Origin: Saccharofermentans sp.
GTDB taxonomy: Bacteria; Bacillota; Clostridia; Saccharofermentanales; Saccharofermentanaceae
DNA length: 46,278 bases
Direction of reading: 5' to 3'
Assembly: GCA_024403715.1 (NCBI GenBank)
Contig: JAKSRJ010000017.1
Coordinates: 1 to 46,278, forward strand
The position numbers and the translations under genes were made by a program. This document shows, one piece after another, positions 8,942 to 16,454 of this stretch. Positions within the stretch are counted from its first letter, which is position 1, and the number at the start of each line of letters is the position of its first letter. The notes beneath the pieces were generated by a model. The model saw only the letters and a program-made list of their open reading frames with translations. It was not told where the DNA came from and searched no databases.

Positions 8942-9865
8942 ATGAATTTTGATGAGATTCGTTTTCCTAATATAGGTATTACAGTTGAGACTGACCCAAT
9001 TGCTTTTCATGTTGGAAGCTTTCCTATCTATTGGTATGGAGTAATTATTGCTGCAGCTTTGGTGCTTTGTACAGTATTGGCTATAAAGCATGCAAAAGCA
9101 AATAAGTTCAGTGAAGACTTGGTCTATGATGTTTTGCTTTGTGCGTTGCCTTGTGCGATTGTTGGTGCAAGACTTTATTATGTATTTTGTGAGTGGAGTT
9201 ACTATTCACAGGATTTAAGCAGAATCTTTGATACTAGATCTGGTGGACTCGCAGTTTACGGTGGAGTTATAGGTGCTTTTCTTGGTACATATATTATGTG
9301 CCGTATTCGTAAGATTCCATTCTCTTCAGTAGCTGATTATTGTGTTGTTTATATTCCGTTAGGTCAGGCTATTGGTCGTTGGGGAAACTTCTTTAATCAG
9401 GAAGCTTTTGGTACTACTACAAATCTTCCATGGGGTATGACTTCTGATAAGATTGCTAGCTATCTAAGAATTAACTGCCCTTACTTAGATTCAACAATGC
9501 CTGTTCATCCAACATTTTTGTATGAATCATTACTTACATTAACTGTATTTATTATCTTGTTGCTTGTACGTTCTAAGTCAACACATAAGTACGAAGTAGT
9601 AAGTATGTACATGGTTGGATATGGATTAGCTCGTTTCTTCCTCGAGGGCCTTCGTACAGATTCTCTTTATATTGCTGGAACAACAATTCGTACATCACAG
9701 CTTTTGTCTTTGATTCTTGTTGTTGCTGGACTTTTAATAATTATAATTACTCGTTACAACAATTTTGTAAGAGAACCTCTACCTGAGAGACTTTTTATTG
9801 ATCGTAGCAAGGCTTCTGTCAAGACAGAGGAAGTAGAGGTTTCTTCAGAGGAGAAGAAGGATTAA
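8942..9865 (+). CDS. lgt: Prolipoprotein diacylglyceryl transferase
   Basis: A 307-residue polytopic membrane enzyme that moves diacylglycerol from phosphatidylglycerol to the lipobox cysteine of prolipoproteins. Signature segments are FPIYWYGVIIA near the N-terminus, GGLAVYGGVIGA, and the central GRWGNFFNQEAFG motif (about 145-157). FLYESL and GLARFFLEGLRTD follow further on. A charged cytoplasmic tail ends the protein. A GAGGAG site precedes ATG 8942. At least two lipoproteins in this window (27462 and 29886) are expected substrates. rodA follows after three bases. Confidence 0.96.
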   Translation: MNFDEIRFPNIGITVETDPIAFHVGSFPIYWYGVIIAAALVLCTVLAIKHAKANKFSEDLVYDVLLCALPCAIVGARLYYVFCEWSYYSQDLSRIFDTRSGGLAVYGGVIGAFLGTYIMCRIRKIPFSSVADYCVVYIPLGQAIGRWGNFFNQEAFGTTTNLPWGMTSDKIASYLRINCPYLDSTMPVHPTFLYESLLTLTVFIILLLVRSKSTHKYEVVSMYMVGYGLARFFLEGLRTDSLYIAGTTIRTSQLLSLILVVAGLLIIIITRYNNFVREPLPERLFIDRSKASVKTEEVEVSSEEKKD

Positions 9866-9868
9866 TTC

Positions 9869-10990
9869 ATGCCTGGTAAATCTGGTATTGAGAAACTTCG
9901 CAATACGCAGTATTTCAGAAGGGTAGATTACTACCTAATCGTACCAATTTTGCTGCTTACGATTATTGGTATCTATGTATTAAATAAAGTTCTATCTAAT
10001 GGTTATGCAGCCTATCCAGGAAATCTTTATCGTCAGGCTGGTGCAGCTGTAGTTGGTGTCATAATAGCCACTTTACTCTGCATTATGGATACTCAAATCT
10101 TACGTGCGTTTGGATGGGTAGTATATGCTGTGGCATTGTTTCTTCTAGTACTGGTTCCTATTGACGGTTATGATTTAACTTATATGTGGGGTGCTGATTC
10201 CTGGCTTAATTTGCCTGTCATTGGTAATTTTCAGCCTTCAGAGCTTGCTAAGATTGGTCTTACTATGGCAGCCGCTGATATATTAGAGCGTGTTCATGAT
10301 AAAGAAATATCTTTGCTTAAGGGCTTTGGCCTTCTCGCATTAACCTATGGACCACCAATGCTTTTGATTCTTAGCCAGCCTGACTTTGGTACAGCAATGG
10401 TTATTGTATTTTCTTTTATTTGCATTTTCTTCGTATGGGGACTTAAGTATAGATACTTTATTCTTGCAGCGTCTGCCATCATAGTAATTGGTGTTCCTTT
10501 TGTTTGGAATTTCTATCTCGCTAGCTATCAGAAAAAGAGAATTCTATCACTCGTATTCGAAGGAACCGATCCTAAGTCTGAGTATAATCTAGTTCAATCT
10601 AAGGCGGCTATCGCTTCTGGTGGTTTGTCTGGTAATAATACCGGAATCTTCGTAAGCGTTCCTGTTAAAGAGAGTGACTTTATCTTTTCTGCAATATCAG
10701 AGCATCTAGGGTTTATTGGTACTACGGCAGTAATTATTTTAGCTTTTTTCTTCTTGTGCCGTTGTTTATTCGTAGCATCTAATGCATCAAGAGCTGCTTA
10801 TTCATATACCATTGTTGGTCTTGCAGCTTCGTTTGCTTTCCACTATATCGAGAATATGGGTATGTCTGTAGGACTTCTTCCTATTACTGGTATCCCACTT
10901 CCATTTATTAGCCTTGGCGGTACTGCGATGCTCGTTAACTATATCGCGTTTGGAATTATCCTTAATATCGCCATGGAAGTCCGTTCATAA
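9869..10990 (+). CDS. rodA: SEDS peptidoglycan glycosyltransferase RodA
   Basis: A 373-residue, roughly ten-helix SEDS-family protein that polymerises lipid II during cell elongation, working with a class B PBP. Visible motifs are NFQPSELAKIG, LSQPDFGTAMV and SEYNLVQSKAAIASGG. The segment ESDFIFSAISEHLGFIG carries the catalytic-type aspartate, and the C-terminal GIPLPFISLGGTAMLVNYIAFGI is typical. RodA rather than FtsW is inferred from length and the absence of division genes nearby. ATG 9869 follows lgt by three bases. I see no convincing terminator in the 127 bases after it. Confidence 0.9.
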   Translation: MPGKSGIEKLRNTQYFRRVDYYLIVPILLLTIIGIYVLNKVLSNGYAAYPGNLYRQAGAAVVGVIIATLLCIMDTQILRAFGWVVYAVALFLLVLVPIDGYDLTYMWGADSWLNLPVIGNFQPSELAKIGLTMAAADILERVHDKEISLLKGFGLLALTYGPPMLLILSQPDFGTAMVIVFSFICIFFVWGLKYRYFILAASAIIVIGVPFVWNFYLASYQKKRILSLVFEGTDPKSEYNLVQSKAAIASGGLSGNNTGIFVSVPVKESDFIFSAISEHLGFIGTTAVIILAFFFLCRCLFVASNASRAAYSYTIVGLAASFAFHYIENMGMSVGLLPITGIPLPFISLGGTAMLVNYIAFGIILNIAMEVRS

Positions 10991-11038
10991 ACTTTTCGAA
11001 AGGTAAAAACTTACTAGAGTCTTATCTTTAGTTTAGTA

Positions 11039-11067
11039 TTGCACAATGAATAGTACTGTGCTATATT
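11039..11067 (+). promoter_or_regulatory. padR promoter with overlapping palindromic operator
   Basis: TTGCAC (11039-11044) and TATATT (11062-11067) are 17 bases apart, and TGC just before the -10 makes an extended -10. ATAGTACTGTGCTAT at 11050-11064 is an imperfect palindrome (6 of 7 arm positions) lying between the boxes. This is a good place for an autoregulating PadR dimer. The binding is inference. Confidence 0.6.
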
Positions 11068-11117
11068 CATAACTGAAAAGTGCATTGCGCAAATCTTCAG
11101 ACACAAGGGGGATAGAT

Positions 11118-11435
11118 ATGAACAATCAGTTCAAAAAAGGCGTGCTGGATTTGTGTGTGCTTACAATTCTGTCGAAGGGGGACAGCTATGGTTATGACGT
11201 GGCTGATACCCTTTCGCAGAAGATTCAACTATCAGATGGAACGGTTTATCCGATTTTAAGAAAACTAGCTTCTGATGGATACGTAAGTACATACCTTAAG
11301 GAATCCCAGAACGGTCCGCCGAGAAAGTACTATCACTTGACTGATGAAGGTAAGAAGCTTCTAGTCGAGGAGAAGAATGACTGGGATACTTTTACCAAAG
11401 CGGTAAAAGAAATTTTGGAGGGAATAGAAGAATGA
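11118..11435 (+). CDS. PadR-family transcriptional regulator
   Basis: A 105-residue winged-helix regulator of the short PadR type. It has the N-terminal FKKGVLDLCVLTILSKGDSYGYDV motif, the recognition region LSDGTVYPILRKLASDGYV and the wing PPRKYYHLTDEGKKLL, with a short C-terminal dimerisation helix. ATG 11118 has an AAGGGGG site just upstream; an earlier in-frame ATG at 11085 lacks one. The stop overlaps the next gene (ATGA). PadR proteins paired with a HAAS-domain membrane protein usually repress their own operon in response to a small molecule or envelope stress. The ligand is unknown here. Confidence 0.92.
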   Translation: MNNQFKKGVLDLCVLTILSKGDSYGYDVADTLSQKIQLSDGTVYPILRKLASDGYVSTYLKESQNGPPRKYYHLTDEGKKLLVEEKNDWDTFTKAVKEILEGIEE

Positions 11436-11995
11436 ACAGAGTTGAATATATAAATAAGCTCAAGTCAGAACTCGGTTCAATGGCATATAACGATGTAACT
11501 GAGATTATTAATGATATTGAGGATCATTTTGCTGCAGGAATCGCAGCTGGTAAATCAGAGGAAGTAATCGCAGAAGGTCTTGGTAATCCAGTTGACCTTG
11601 CTAAGGAATATAAAGATGGCATGGATCTTCCTAAGATTTTACGTAAGAAAGTAGAAGTTGCTTCTAAGCCTGCTGTTAATCAACCAACAAGTGGAACAGT
11701 TTGTTTTTGTATTTTGATGACAGTATTCGTAGCTATCCCAACTTGGTTTACTCTTTTGGCTATAATCCTCGGTATTTTTGTTATTGAGTTATCTTTACTT
11801 GCTGGAGCGATTGGTCTACTCGTTGCATGTTGGGGGAACGGAGCATTCCTTCTTCCAAGTCTTCTAGGTGGAATAACACTAGCGCTTCTATCTGTTACTG
11901 GTTACGCTATTTTGTATTTTGCTATTAAGTATTTCATGATAGCTACAAAGGCTTATATCCGATTCATTAAGCATACTTGGCATAATGGTCTTTAA
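11432..11995 (+). CDS. HAAS/DUF1700-domain membrane protein
   Basis: A 187-residue protein. The N-terminal roughly 65 residues are a soluble helical HAAS domain (RVEYINKLKSELGSM, then GLGNPVDLAKEYKDG). A linker and three or four hydrophobic helices follow (about residues 85-170). The family almost always travels with a PadR regulator, as here, and is thought to act with it in membrane-stress signalling. The start overlaps padR (ATGA), so the two are translated together. A precise function is not known for the family. Confidence 0.85.
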   Translation: MNRVEYINKLKSELGSMAYNDVTEIINDIEDHFAAGIAAGKSEEVIAEGLGNPVDLAKEYKDGMDLPKILRKKVEVASKPAVNQPTSGTVCFCILMTVFVAIPTWFTLLAIILGIFVIELSLLAGAIGLLVACWGNGAFLLPSLLGGITLALLSVTGYAILYFAIKYFMIATKAYIRFIKHTWHNGL

Positions 11996-12009
11996 TGGAG
12001 GGTAATAGT

Positions 12010-12279
12010 ATGAAGAAGTCAGAGATTAGATTGATTATCACAGCAATCATAACACTAGTGCTTGCTGTCATTTGTGGATTGATTACTATAATTACTTTTT
12101 TCGGTAGTTTGGTAGATGCTAGTAAGTCTATTGAGTTTGAAAAGTGGACAGAGGGGATTTCCGAATCAGTATCTGAGTTTACAAGTATAGTAGATGAGAA
12201 TTCTGTTCAGGAAATGGTAGATGACTTTAATGAAGGAATAAGCGATATTCAGCAAGCTTACGATATTACAGCAGGATAA
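12010..12279 (+). CDS. Small single-helix membrane protein
   Basis: An 89-residue protein with one N-terminal transmembrane helix (LIITAIITLVLAVICGLITI) and an acidic extracytoplasmic part ending in DFNEGISDIQQAYD. I do not recognise a family. ATG 12010 is preferred because GGAGGG at 11997-12002 lies eight bases before it; an ATG at 11995 overlaps the previous stop but has no clear site. It is the third gene of the padR operon and may be a partner of the HAAS protein in the membrane. A terminator hairpin follows. Confidence 0.7.
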   Translation: MKKSEIRLIITAIITLVLAVICGLITIITFFGSLVDASKSIEFEKWTEGISESVSEFTSIVDENSVQEMVDDFNEGISDIQQAYDITAG

Positions 12280-12295
12280 TTTAAAGGGATAGATA

Positions 12296-12304
12296 TGATA
12301 TAAT
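12296..12304 (+). promoter_or_regulatory. Extended -10 box before the EIIC gene
   Basis: TGATATAAT gives an extended -10 element with no good -35. Transcripts starting here would begin near 12311, inside the left arm of the hairpin at 12307-12330. Transcripts started here would thus lack part of the terminator stem, whereas padR-operon read-through would contain all of it. Confidence 0.4.
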
Positions 12305-12306
12305 TA

Positions 12307-12340
12307 GCGTGGATGTCTAGGCATTCGCGCTTTTTATTTT
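12307..12340 (+). terminator. Terminator of the padR operon
   Basis: GCGTGGATG (12307-12315) pairs with CATTCGCGC (12322-12330) over nine positions, including two G-U pairs, around a six-base loop. TTTTTATTTT follows (12331-12340). This fits an intrinsic terminator between the one-helix protein and the EIIC gene. Confidence 0.65.
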
Positions 12341-12351
12341 GTGAGGTATTT

Positions 12352-13569
12352 ATGAGTTCTATTAAAACTTGGTTCACGAACCTTTTTAAGATTGTCGGTG
12401 AGATTTTTGCTCCTATTATTCCAGTTATTGCTACTATGGGTATCATTAAGGGATTAATGGATATATATGTTCTCATAAATCCTGCATACTATTATTCAAA
12501 GGCTTTTGTGCTTCTGTATTTGTTCATTAATACAGCTTATACATTTTTACCTGTGTTAGCTGCGATAGGCGCATCTTTTGTTTTTAAGGGTAATAAATAT
12601 ATTGCTGCCATCATTGGACTTATCATGCTTAATCCAGATCTCGTAAATATCTTTGATGTAGCTAATGGCGCTGAACCGGGGGTATTGTGGACTTGGTATG
12701 GTTATTGGTCAATTCCTAATATTAGTTACCATGGTCATATTATCCCTGTGATTATCATTATTTGGATAATGTGTCGATTAGAGCAGTGGCTTAATAAAGT
12801 AATCTATAAGACATTACAGGCATTTCTTGTTCCTGTATTTACAATGTTTATCACGGCCTTTTTGGCAATGACAGTAATCTGTCCTCTATTTGCTATGCTT
12901 GGTAATCCAGTGTATGAAGGCGCTAAGCTTGCTTTGGATCTTCCATATTACCTAGGTAATGCTGTCGTAGGAATTCTTTATGTTCCATGTAATATTTTTG
13001 GAGCTGACTTTATGTTAAGTTCTTATGAAGCTTCATTAATTAAGGATATAGGTCTTAATACATTTATGCCTATAATTTCTTGTTGTGCTATGGCTCAGGG
13101 TGCGGCTTGTCTTGCGGTAGCTTTTAATACAAAGGATAAGTCTGAACGTTCAATTATTATTCCTTCATCTTTATCAGCCTTCTTTGGTGTAACAGAGCCT
13201 GCTTTGTATGGCGTTAACCTCAAATACGGTAAGCCTTTCTTTGCTGGTATAGTTGGTGGAGCAGTTGGTTCAGTAGTTGCAGGTGTGCTTAATGTTGCAG
13301 CATCATCACATGGTATTTACGCTTTGAGTGGATGTTTAATTACTCTAGATAATGAACTTAATTATGTAATTTCAATCTTAATTGCCGCAATTATCGCTTT
13401 CGTAATTTCCTTATTAGCAGGAAAATCTTCTAGCAAAGCTACTCCTAAGAAAAGTGCTAAGGTAAAGGCTACTAAGGAGAAAACAGCTAAGAAAAAGACT
13501 GCTAAGAAAAAAGAGACTCAGGTCGAAGCTGAAGCTGAAGTTGTTCTCGCAACTGAAGAAAGTAAATAA
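12352..13569 (+). CDS. Orphan PTS EIIC (glucose/beta-glucoside superfamily) with Lys-rich tail
   Basis: A 405-residue polytopic membrane protein resembling the EIIC domain of glucose-superfamily phosphotransferase permeases. It has IFAPIIPVIATMGIIKG at the N-terminus, the YHGHIIPVIIIIWIM segment, and FFGVTEPALYGVNLKYGKPF, the conserved G(V/I)TEP sugar-site motif. No EIIB (no phosphocysteine motif) or EIIA domain is fused or encoded nearby, so phosphoryl transfer would need a partner elsewhere, or the protein has another role. From about residue 357 the C-terminus is a Lys/Ala/Thr-rich tail (ATPKKSAKVKATKEK and so on) ending acidic. I chose ATG 12352 (GTGAGG upstream) over ATG 12313, which falls in the terminator stem. 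The ABC ATPase gene follows after 11 bases. Confidence 0.8.
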   Translation: MSSIKTWFTNLFKIVGEIFAPIIPVIATMGIIKGLMDIYVLINPAYYYSKAFVLLYLFINTAYTFLPVLAAIGASFVFKGNKYIAAIIGLIMLNPDLVNIFDVANGAEPGVLWTWYGYWSIPNISYHGHIIPVIIIIWIMCRLEQWLNKVIYKTLQAFLVPVFTMFITAFLAMTVICPLFAMLGNPVYEGAKLALDLPYYLGNAVVGILYVPCNIFGADFMLSSYEASLIKDIGLNTFMPIISCCAMAQGAACLAVAFNTKDKSERSIIIPSSLSAFFGVTEPALYGVNLKYGKPFFAGIVGGAVGSVVAGVLNVAASSHGIYALSGCLITLDNELNYVISILIAAIIAFVISLLAGKSSSKATPKKSAKVKATKEKTAKKKTAKKKETQVEAEAEVVLATEESK

Positions 13570-13580
13570 GGAGTTTTATT

Positions 13581-14480
13581 ATGGCAGAAGTCCTTTATAA
13601 GGCTAATGACATCTGCAAAAAATATGGTTCTAAGACAGTTTTGCAGAATGTAAACATAACAATTCATAAAGGTGACATATACGGACTTGTAGGAAAAAAT
13701 GGAGCTGGTAAAACTACTCTTATGCGTATTATGACTGGTCTTCAAAGCCCATCATCAGGCACTATTGAGTATGGGTTTGATCGTAATAAGCTAGGTGCTG
13801 TTGGAGCTCTTGTTGAGTTACCATCAATCTATGCAAATATGTCTGCATATGAGAATTTAAAACTTCAGTACATAAATATTGGTCGTCCCGTAGATGATTC
13901 AATTAATGAGATTCTAAGAATGGTCGGTCTTGATAATACAGGAAAACTTCATGCAGGCAAGTTTTCCCTTGGTATGCGTCAGCGTATGGGAATTGCTATG
14001 GCTATGGCAGGCAATCCTGAGATTCTAATTCTTGATGAGCCAATTAATGGGCTTGATCCTCAGGGAATCATTGGTGTAAGAGATTTACTTATAAAGCTCA
14101 ATCACGAGATGGGAATTACAATTGTTATCTCTAGTCATATTCTTTCTGAGCTTTCAAAGTTAGCTACATCCTTTGCTTTTATTGATAAGGGGCAAATTGT
14201 TAAAGAAGCATCCAGTGAAGAAATAGAGCATGCTGGCAAGAAAAGATTTGAGGTTATTTGTTCTTCTCCTGTCGAGTTGTCTAATTACTTGGTAACTAAG
14301 GGTTATGATGCAAGAATAGATCGTAATACAAATCAGATTCTTGTTTTTGGTGAAGTTAATATCGTTGATTTGGCAGTATCTTGTAAGGAATCTGGATTCG
14401 AAGTTGCCGATATTAAGCATGTTGATACTGACCTCGAGAAATTCTTTATTGAATTGGTAGGAGGTACAACTCATGCTTGA
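13581..14480 (+). CDS. ABC transporter ATP-binding protein
   Basis: A 299-residue ATPase of the drug/bacteriocin-export (CcmA-like) class. Walker A is GKNGAGKT at 38-45. The signature is FSLGMRQRMGIAMAM, with MR replacing the usual GQ after LG. Walker B is ILILDEPINGLDP, and the switch histidine lies in ISSHILSELSK. The C-terminal roughly 80 residues are an accessory domain. It overlaps the following permease gene by eight bases, so the two form an ABC-2 type exporter. The substrate is unknown. A normal GGAG ribosome site precedes ATG 13581. Confidence 0.9.
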   Translation: MAEVLYKANDICKKYGSKTVLQNVNITIHKGDIYGLVGKNGAGKTTLMRIMTGLQSPSSGTIEYGFDRNKLGAVGALVELPSIYANMSAYENLKLQYINIGRPVDDSINEILRMVGLDNTGKLHAGKFSLGMRQRMGIAMAMAGNPEILILDEPINGLDPQGIIGVRDLLIKLNHEMGITIVISSHILSELSKLATSFAFIDKGQIVKEASSEEIEHAGKKRFEVICSSPVELSNYLVTKGYDARIDRNTNQILVFGEVNIVDLAVSCKESGFEVADIKHVDTDLEKFFIELVGGTTHA

Positions 14481-15555
14481 ATTATTGAAGTTTGAATATT
14501 ATAGACTTAAGAAGAATCCTTTGTTTTGGATAATACTAGCTCTTTGTGTTGTAGCTCCACTATTTGTTGGAATAATTGTAAGAGTATTAGCTACGATGAT
14601 TGAGAAGGGCGGTGCAGATATTTCTGATTTGGATTTATCCAAGGCCAATATTAAATGGATTACTTGGTTTGCTTCCTCATATTTTTATGTAAGACTTCCT
14701 CTTATAATGGCAATTTTTACTCCGCTTTTTATTGGTAGAGATTATAAGGATGGAATTATTCGTAATAAGATTATTGCTGGACACACTAGACTTCAGATTT
14801 TTGCAACTTCTATTATTGTTCAGTGCAGTGTAGTATTTGTTTTTTCTGTAGTTTATTTTGTCTTTGGAATTATTGGTATGTTTATTACTCCATTTGGTCC
14901 TAACATCAATGGAGGAGAGATGTTTATAAGAGCATTCATACTACTTATATCTTTATGTGCTACAGTAATTTTAATTACAGCTTTATCCCTTACAATTAAG
15001 AACCGTGTCTTGGCTTTGGTAATTGCTGTAGTATTTGTTTCAACATTCAATTTCTTTGGAACTTTTGCATCGTCTTACAGCTACACTCCTAATATGGTTG
15101 ATGATTATCTCGATTTGTACGAAGACACATTGGAAAAGTATGAAGTTTACTATAACTGGGATAACTCTGATATAGAAGACATGATTCCAGCAAAAAGTAG
15201 TTTCTTAGGTATTCCATATTATATTGGACACCCTATATATGTGTTGACTAACGCAACTATGGGTAGCGAGTTGATCCCAAGCTTTAGCCAGGCTGCTTTA
15301 CTTAATGATGAAATCATTCCTTCCTACTCAAATAAAGTGTCTAGGGAAGATGCCTTTAAGGGTAATATCATACGAGCAATTTTTATGGATGATTTTGGTT
15401 CATATATGATTGATGAGTCTGATATTAGGAAGATGGATGGAATTGTACTTCCTATTGAGCAGGTAGAGCTCACATATACGATTAAGTCAATTGTTTGGGC
15501 TTCTATTTATGCTTTTTGCGGCTACGGTATTTTTAGAAAGAAGAATCTCTTCTAA
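14473..15555 (+). CDS. ABC-2 type transporter permease
   Basis: A 360-residue membrane protein that partners the preceding ATPase. It has an N-terminal amphipathic start (LELLKFEYYRLKKNPLFWI), a first helix, and a cytoplasmic segment IGRDYKDGIIRNKIIAGHTR typical of ABC-2 permeases. Four more hydrophobic helices follow, then a large extracytoplasmic loop (roughly residues 205-335) before the last helix. GGAGG lies ten bases before ATG 14473, inside the ATPase gene. A strong promoter for the next operon follows its stop. The substrate cannot be told from sequence. Confidence 0.85.
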   Translation: MLELLKFEYYRLKKNPLFWIILALCVVAPLFVGIIVRVLATMIEKGGADISDLDLSKANIKWITWFASSYFYVRLPLIMAIFTPLFIGRDYKDGIIRNKIIAGHTRLQIFATSIIVQCSVVFVFSVVYFVFGIIGMFITPFGPNINGGEMFIRAFILLISLCATVILITALSLTIKNRVLALVIAVVFVSTFNFFGTFASSYSYTPNMVDDYLDLYEDTLEKYEVYYNWDNSDIEDMIPAKSSFLGIPYYIGHPIYVLTNATMGSELIPSFSQAALLNDEIIPSYSNKVSREDAFKGNIIRAIFMDDFGSYMIDESDIRKMDGIVLPIEQVELTYTIKSIVWASIYAFCGYGIFRKKNLF

Positions 15556-15570
15556 TATTATTAAATAAAG

Positions 15571-15598
15571 TTGACGTATTGCTTATAGGTGCTATAAT
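15571..15598 (+). promoter_or_regulatory. Strong promoter of the zinc-ribbon/rpoD/rnf operon
   Basis: TTGACG (15571-15576) and TATAAT (15593-15598) with a 16-base spacer. The predicted start near 15605 leaves an untranslated leader of about 85 bases before ATG 15690. No other promoter as good is visible before the rnf-like genes. Confidence 0.75.
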
Positions 15599-15689
15599 GT
15601 ACTGTGCACTTTAATGCGGTATTATGCCTTTTTGCGTATTTTTACTGCGATATGAGTGCTGAAGATTATAGGTAATAAGGCGGTATTTA

Positions 15690-16451
15690 ATGGCTATCAT
15701 ACAAGGTATGTGCAGAAACTGCGGTTCTTTGCTCATGTTAGATGACAGAGATGATAAGTGTGAGTGTGTATTCTGCAATTGTGTATTTCCAACATCCGAA
15801 GCAATTGAGATTATGAATAATCCAGAAGGTAGAACTTTTGCTAATGAAAAGTTTGAACCTTCTAATAGTGGAACTAAGCATAATGCTACTAGAGTATACT
15901 CTACAGAGAACTTAGAGAAGCGTATCGCTCGTGAAGAAGTTAAGAAAGCTACTTCAGGTGATGTAAAGAAGAATGAATATGAGGTTCAGGCTTCAGATGT
16001 TAAAGCTCCTAAGGGGCTTGTAGCTGGAATGCTTGGTGGTTCTGCTTTGGTAGTAGCACTTATTCTTGCTCTATACATTCCTAAGTACAATGCTAGAGTT
16101 GAGCTTAAGAATAATATCGAGTCCTCTATCAGTCAGGTGTTTGACAGTGATAGTGGAGTTGATATAACTTCCGATGAGTCTGGCAAATACTACAATGGTT
16201 TTAGTGTTTTTGGTCAGACATGTCAGTTTATTAATGTAGTTTCAATAGAAAATTTAACATATGATCAGGCAGAGGATTTGTATGTAAGTTATTGTGACCT
16301 ACGTGCGCAGAGTATTGACCGTGCTGGTATTAATAGCAATGACGGTGTTGTAATGAAGATTTACTGCAACGATGGGTACTACACAGTTTCGAGTAGCGAA
16401 GGTGATGTAGAGTCAGTGTTTACAGCAGATTCAGTAGAGACGGAGGGATAA
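15690..16451 (+). CDS. Zinc-ribbon membrane protein upstream of rpoD
   Basis: A 253-residue protein. The N-terminus is a zinc ribbon (C8-x2-C11 and C26-x2-C29, with extra cysteines at 24 and 31). A polar linker leads to one transmembrane helix at about 109-129, then an extracytoplasmic domain of about 120 residues ending YYTVSSSEGDVESVF. I do not recognise the outer domain. The topology (metal-binding ribbon inside, sensor-like domain outside) is seen in many uncharacterised Firmicute proteins. It is the first gene after a strong promoter, and rpoD starts three bases after its stop. The operon place where dnaG is usual in Firmicutes is taken by this gene. Confidence 0.8.
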   Translation: MAIIQGMCRNCGSLLMLDDRDDKCECVFCNCVFPTSEAIEIMNNPEGRTFANEKFEPSNSGTKHNATRVYSTENLEKRIAREEVKKATSGDVKKNEYEVQASDVKAPKGLVAGMLGGSALVVALILALYIPKYNARVELKNNIESSISQVFDSDSGVDITSDESGKYYNGFSVFGQTCQFINVVSIENLTYDQAEDLYVSYCDLRAQSIDRAGINSNDGVVMKIYCNDGYYTVSSSEGDVESVFTADSVETEG

Positions 16452-16454
16452 GAC

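Noticed and set aside
10991..11038. Possible terminator ACTTTTCGAAAGGT after rodA
   Set aside because: The palindrome leaves no loop, is AT-rich and has no T-tract, so it was not called.
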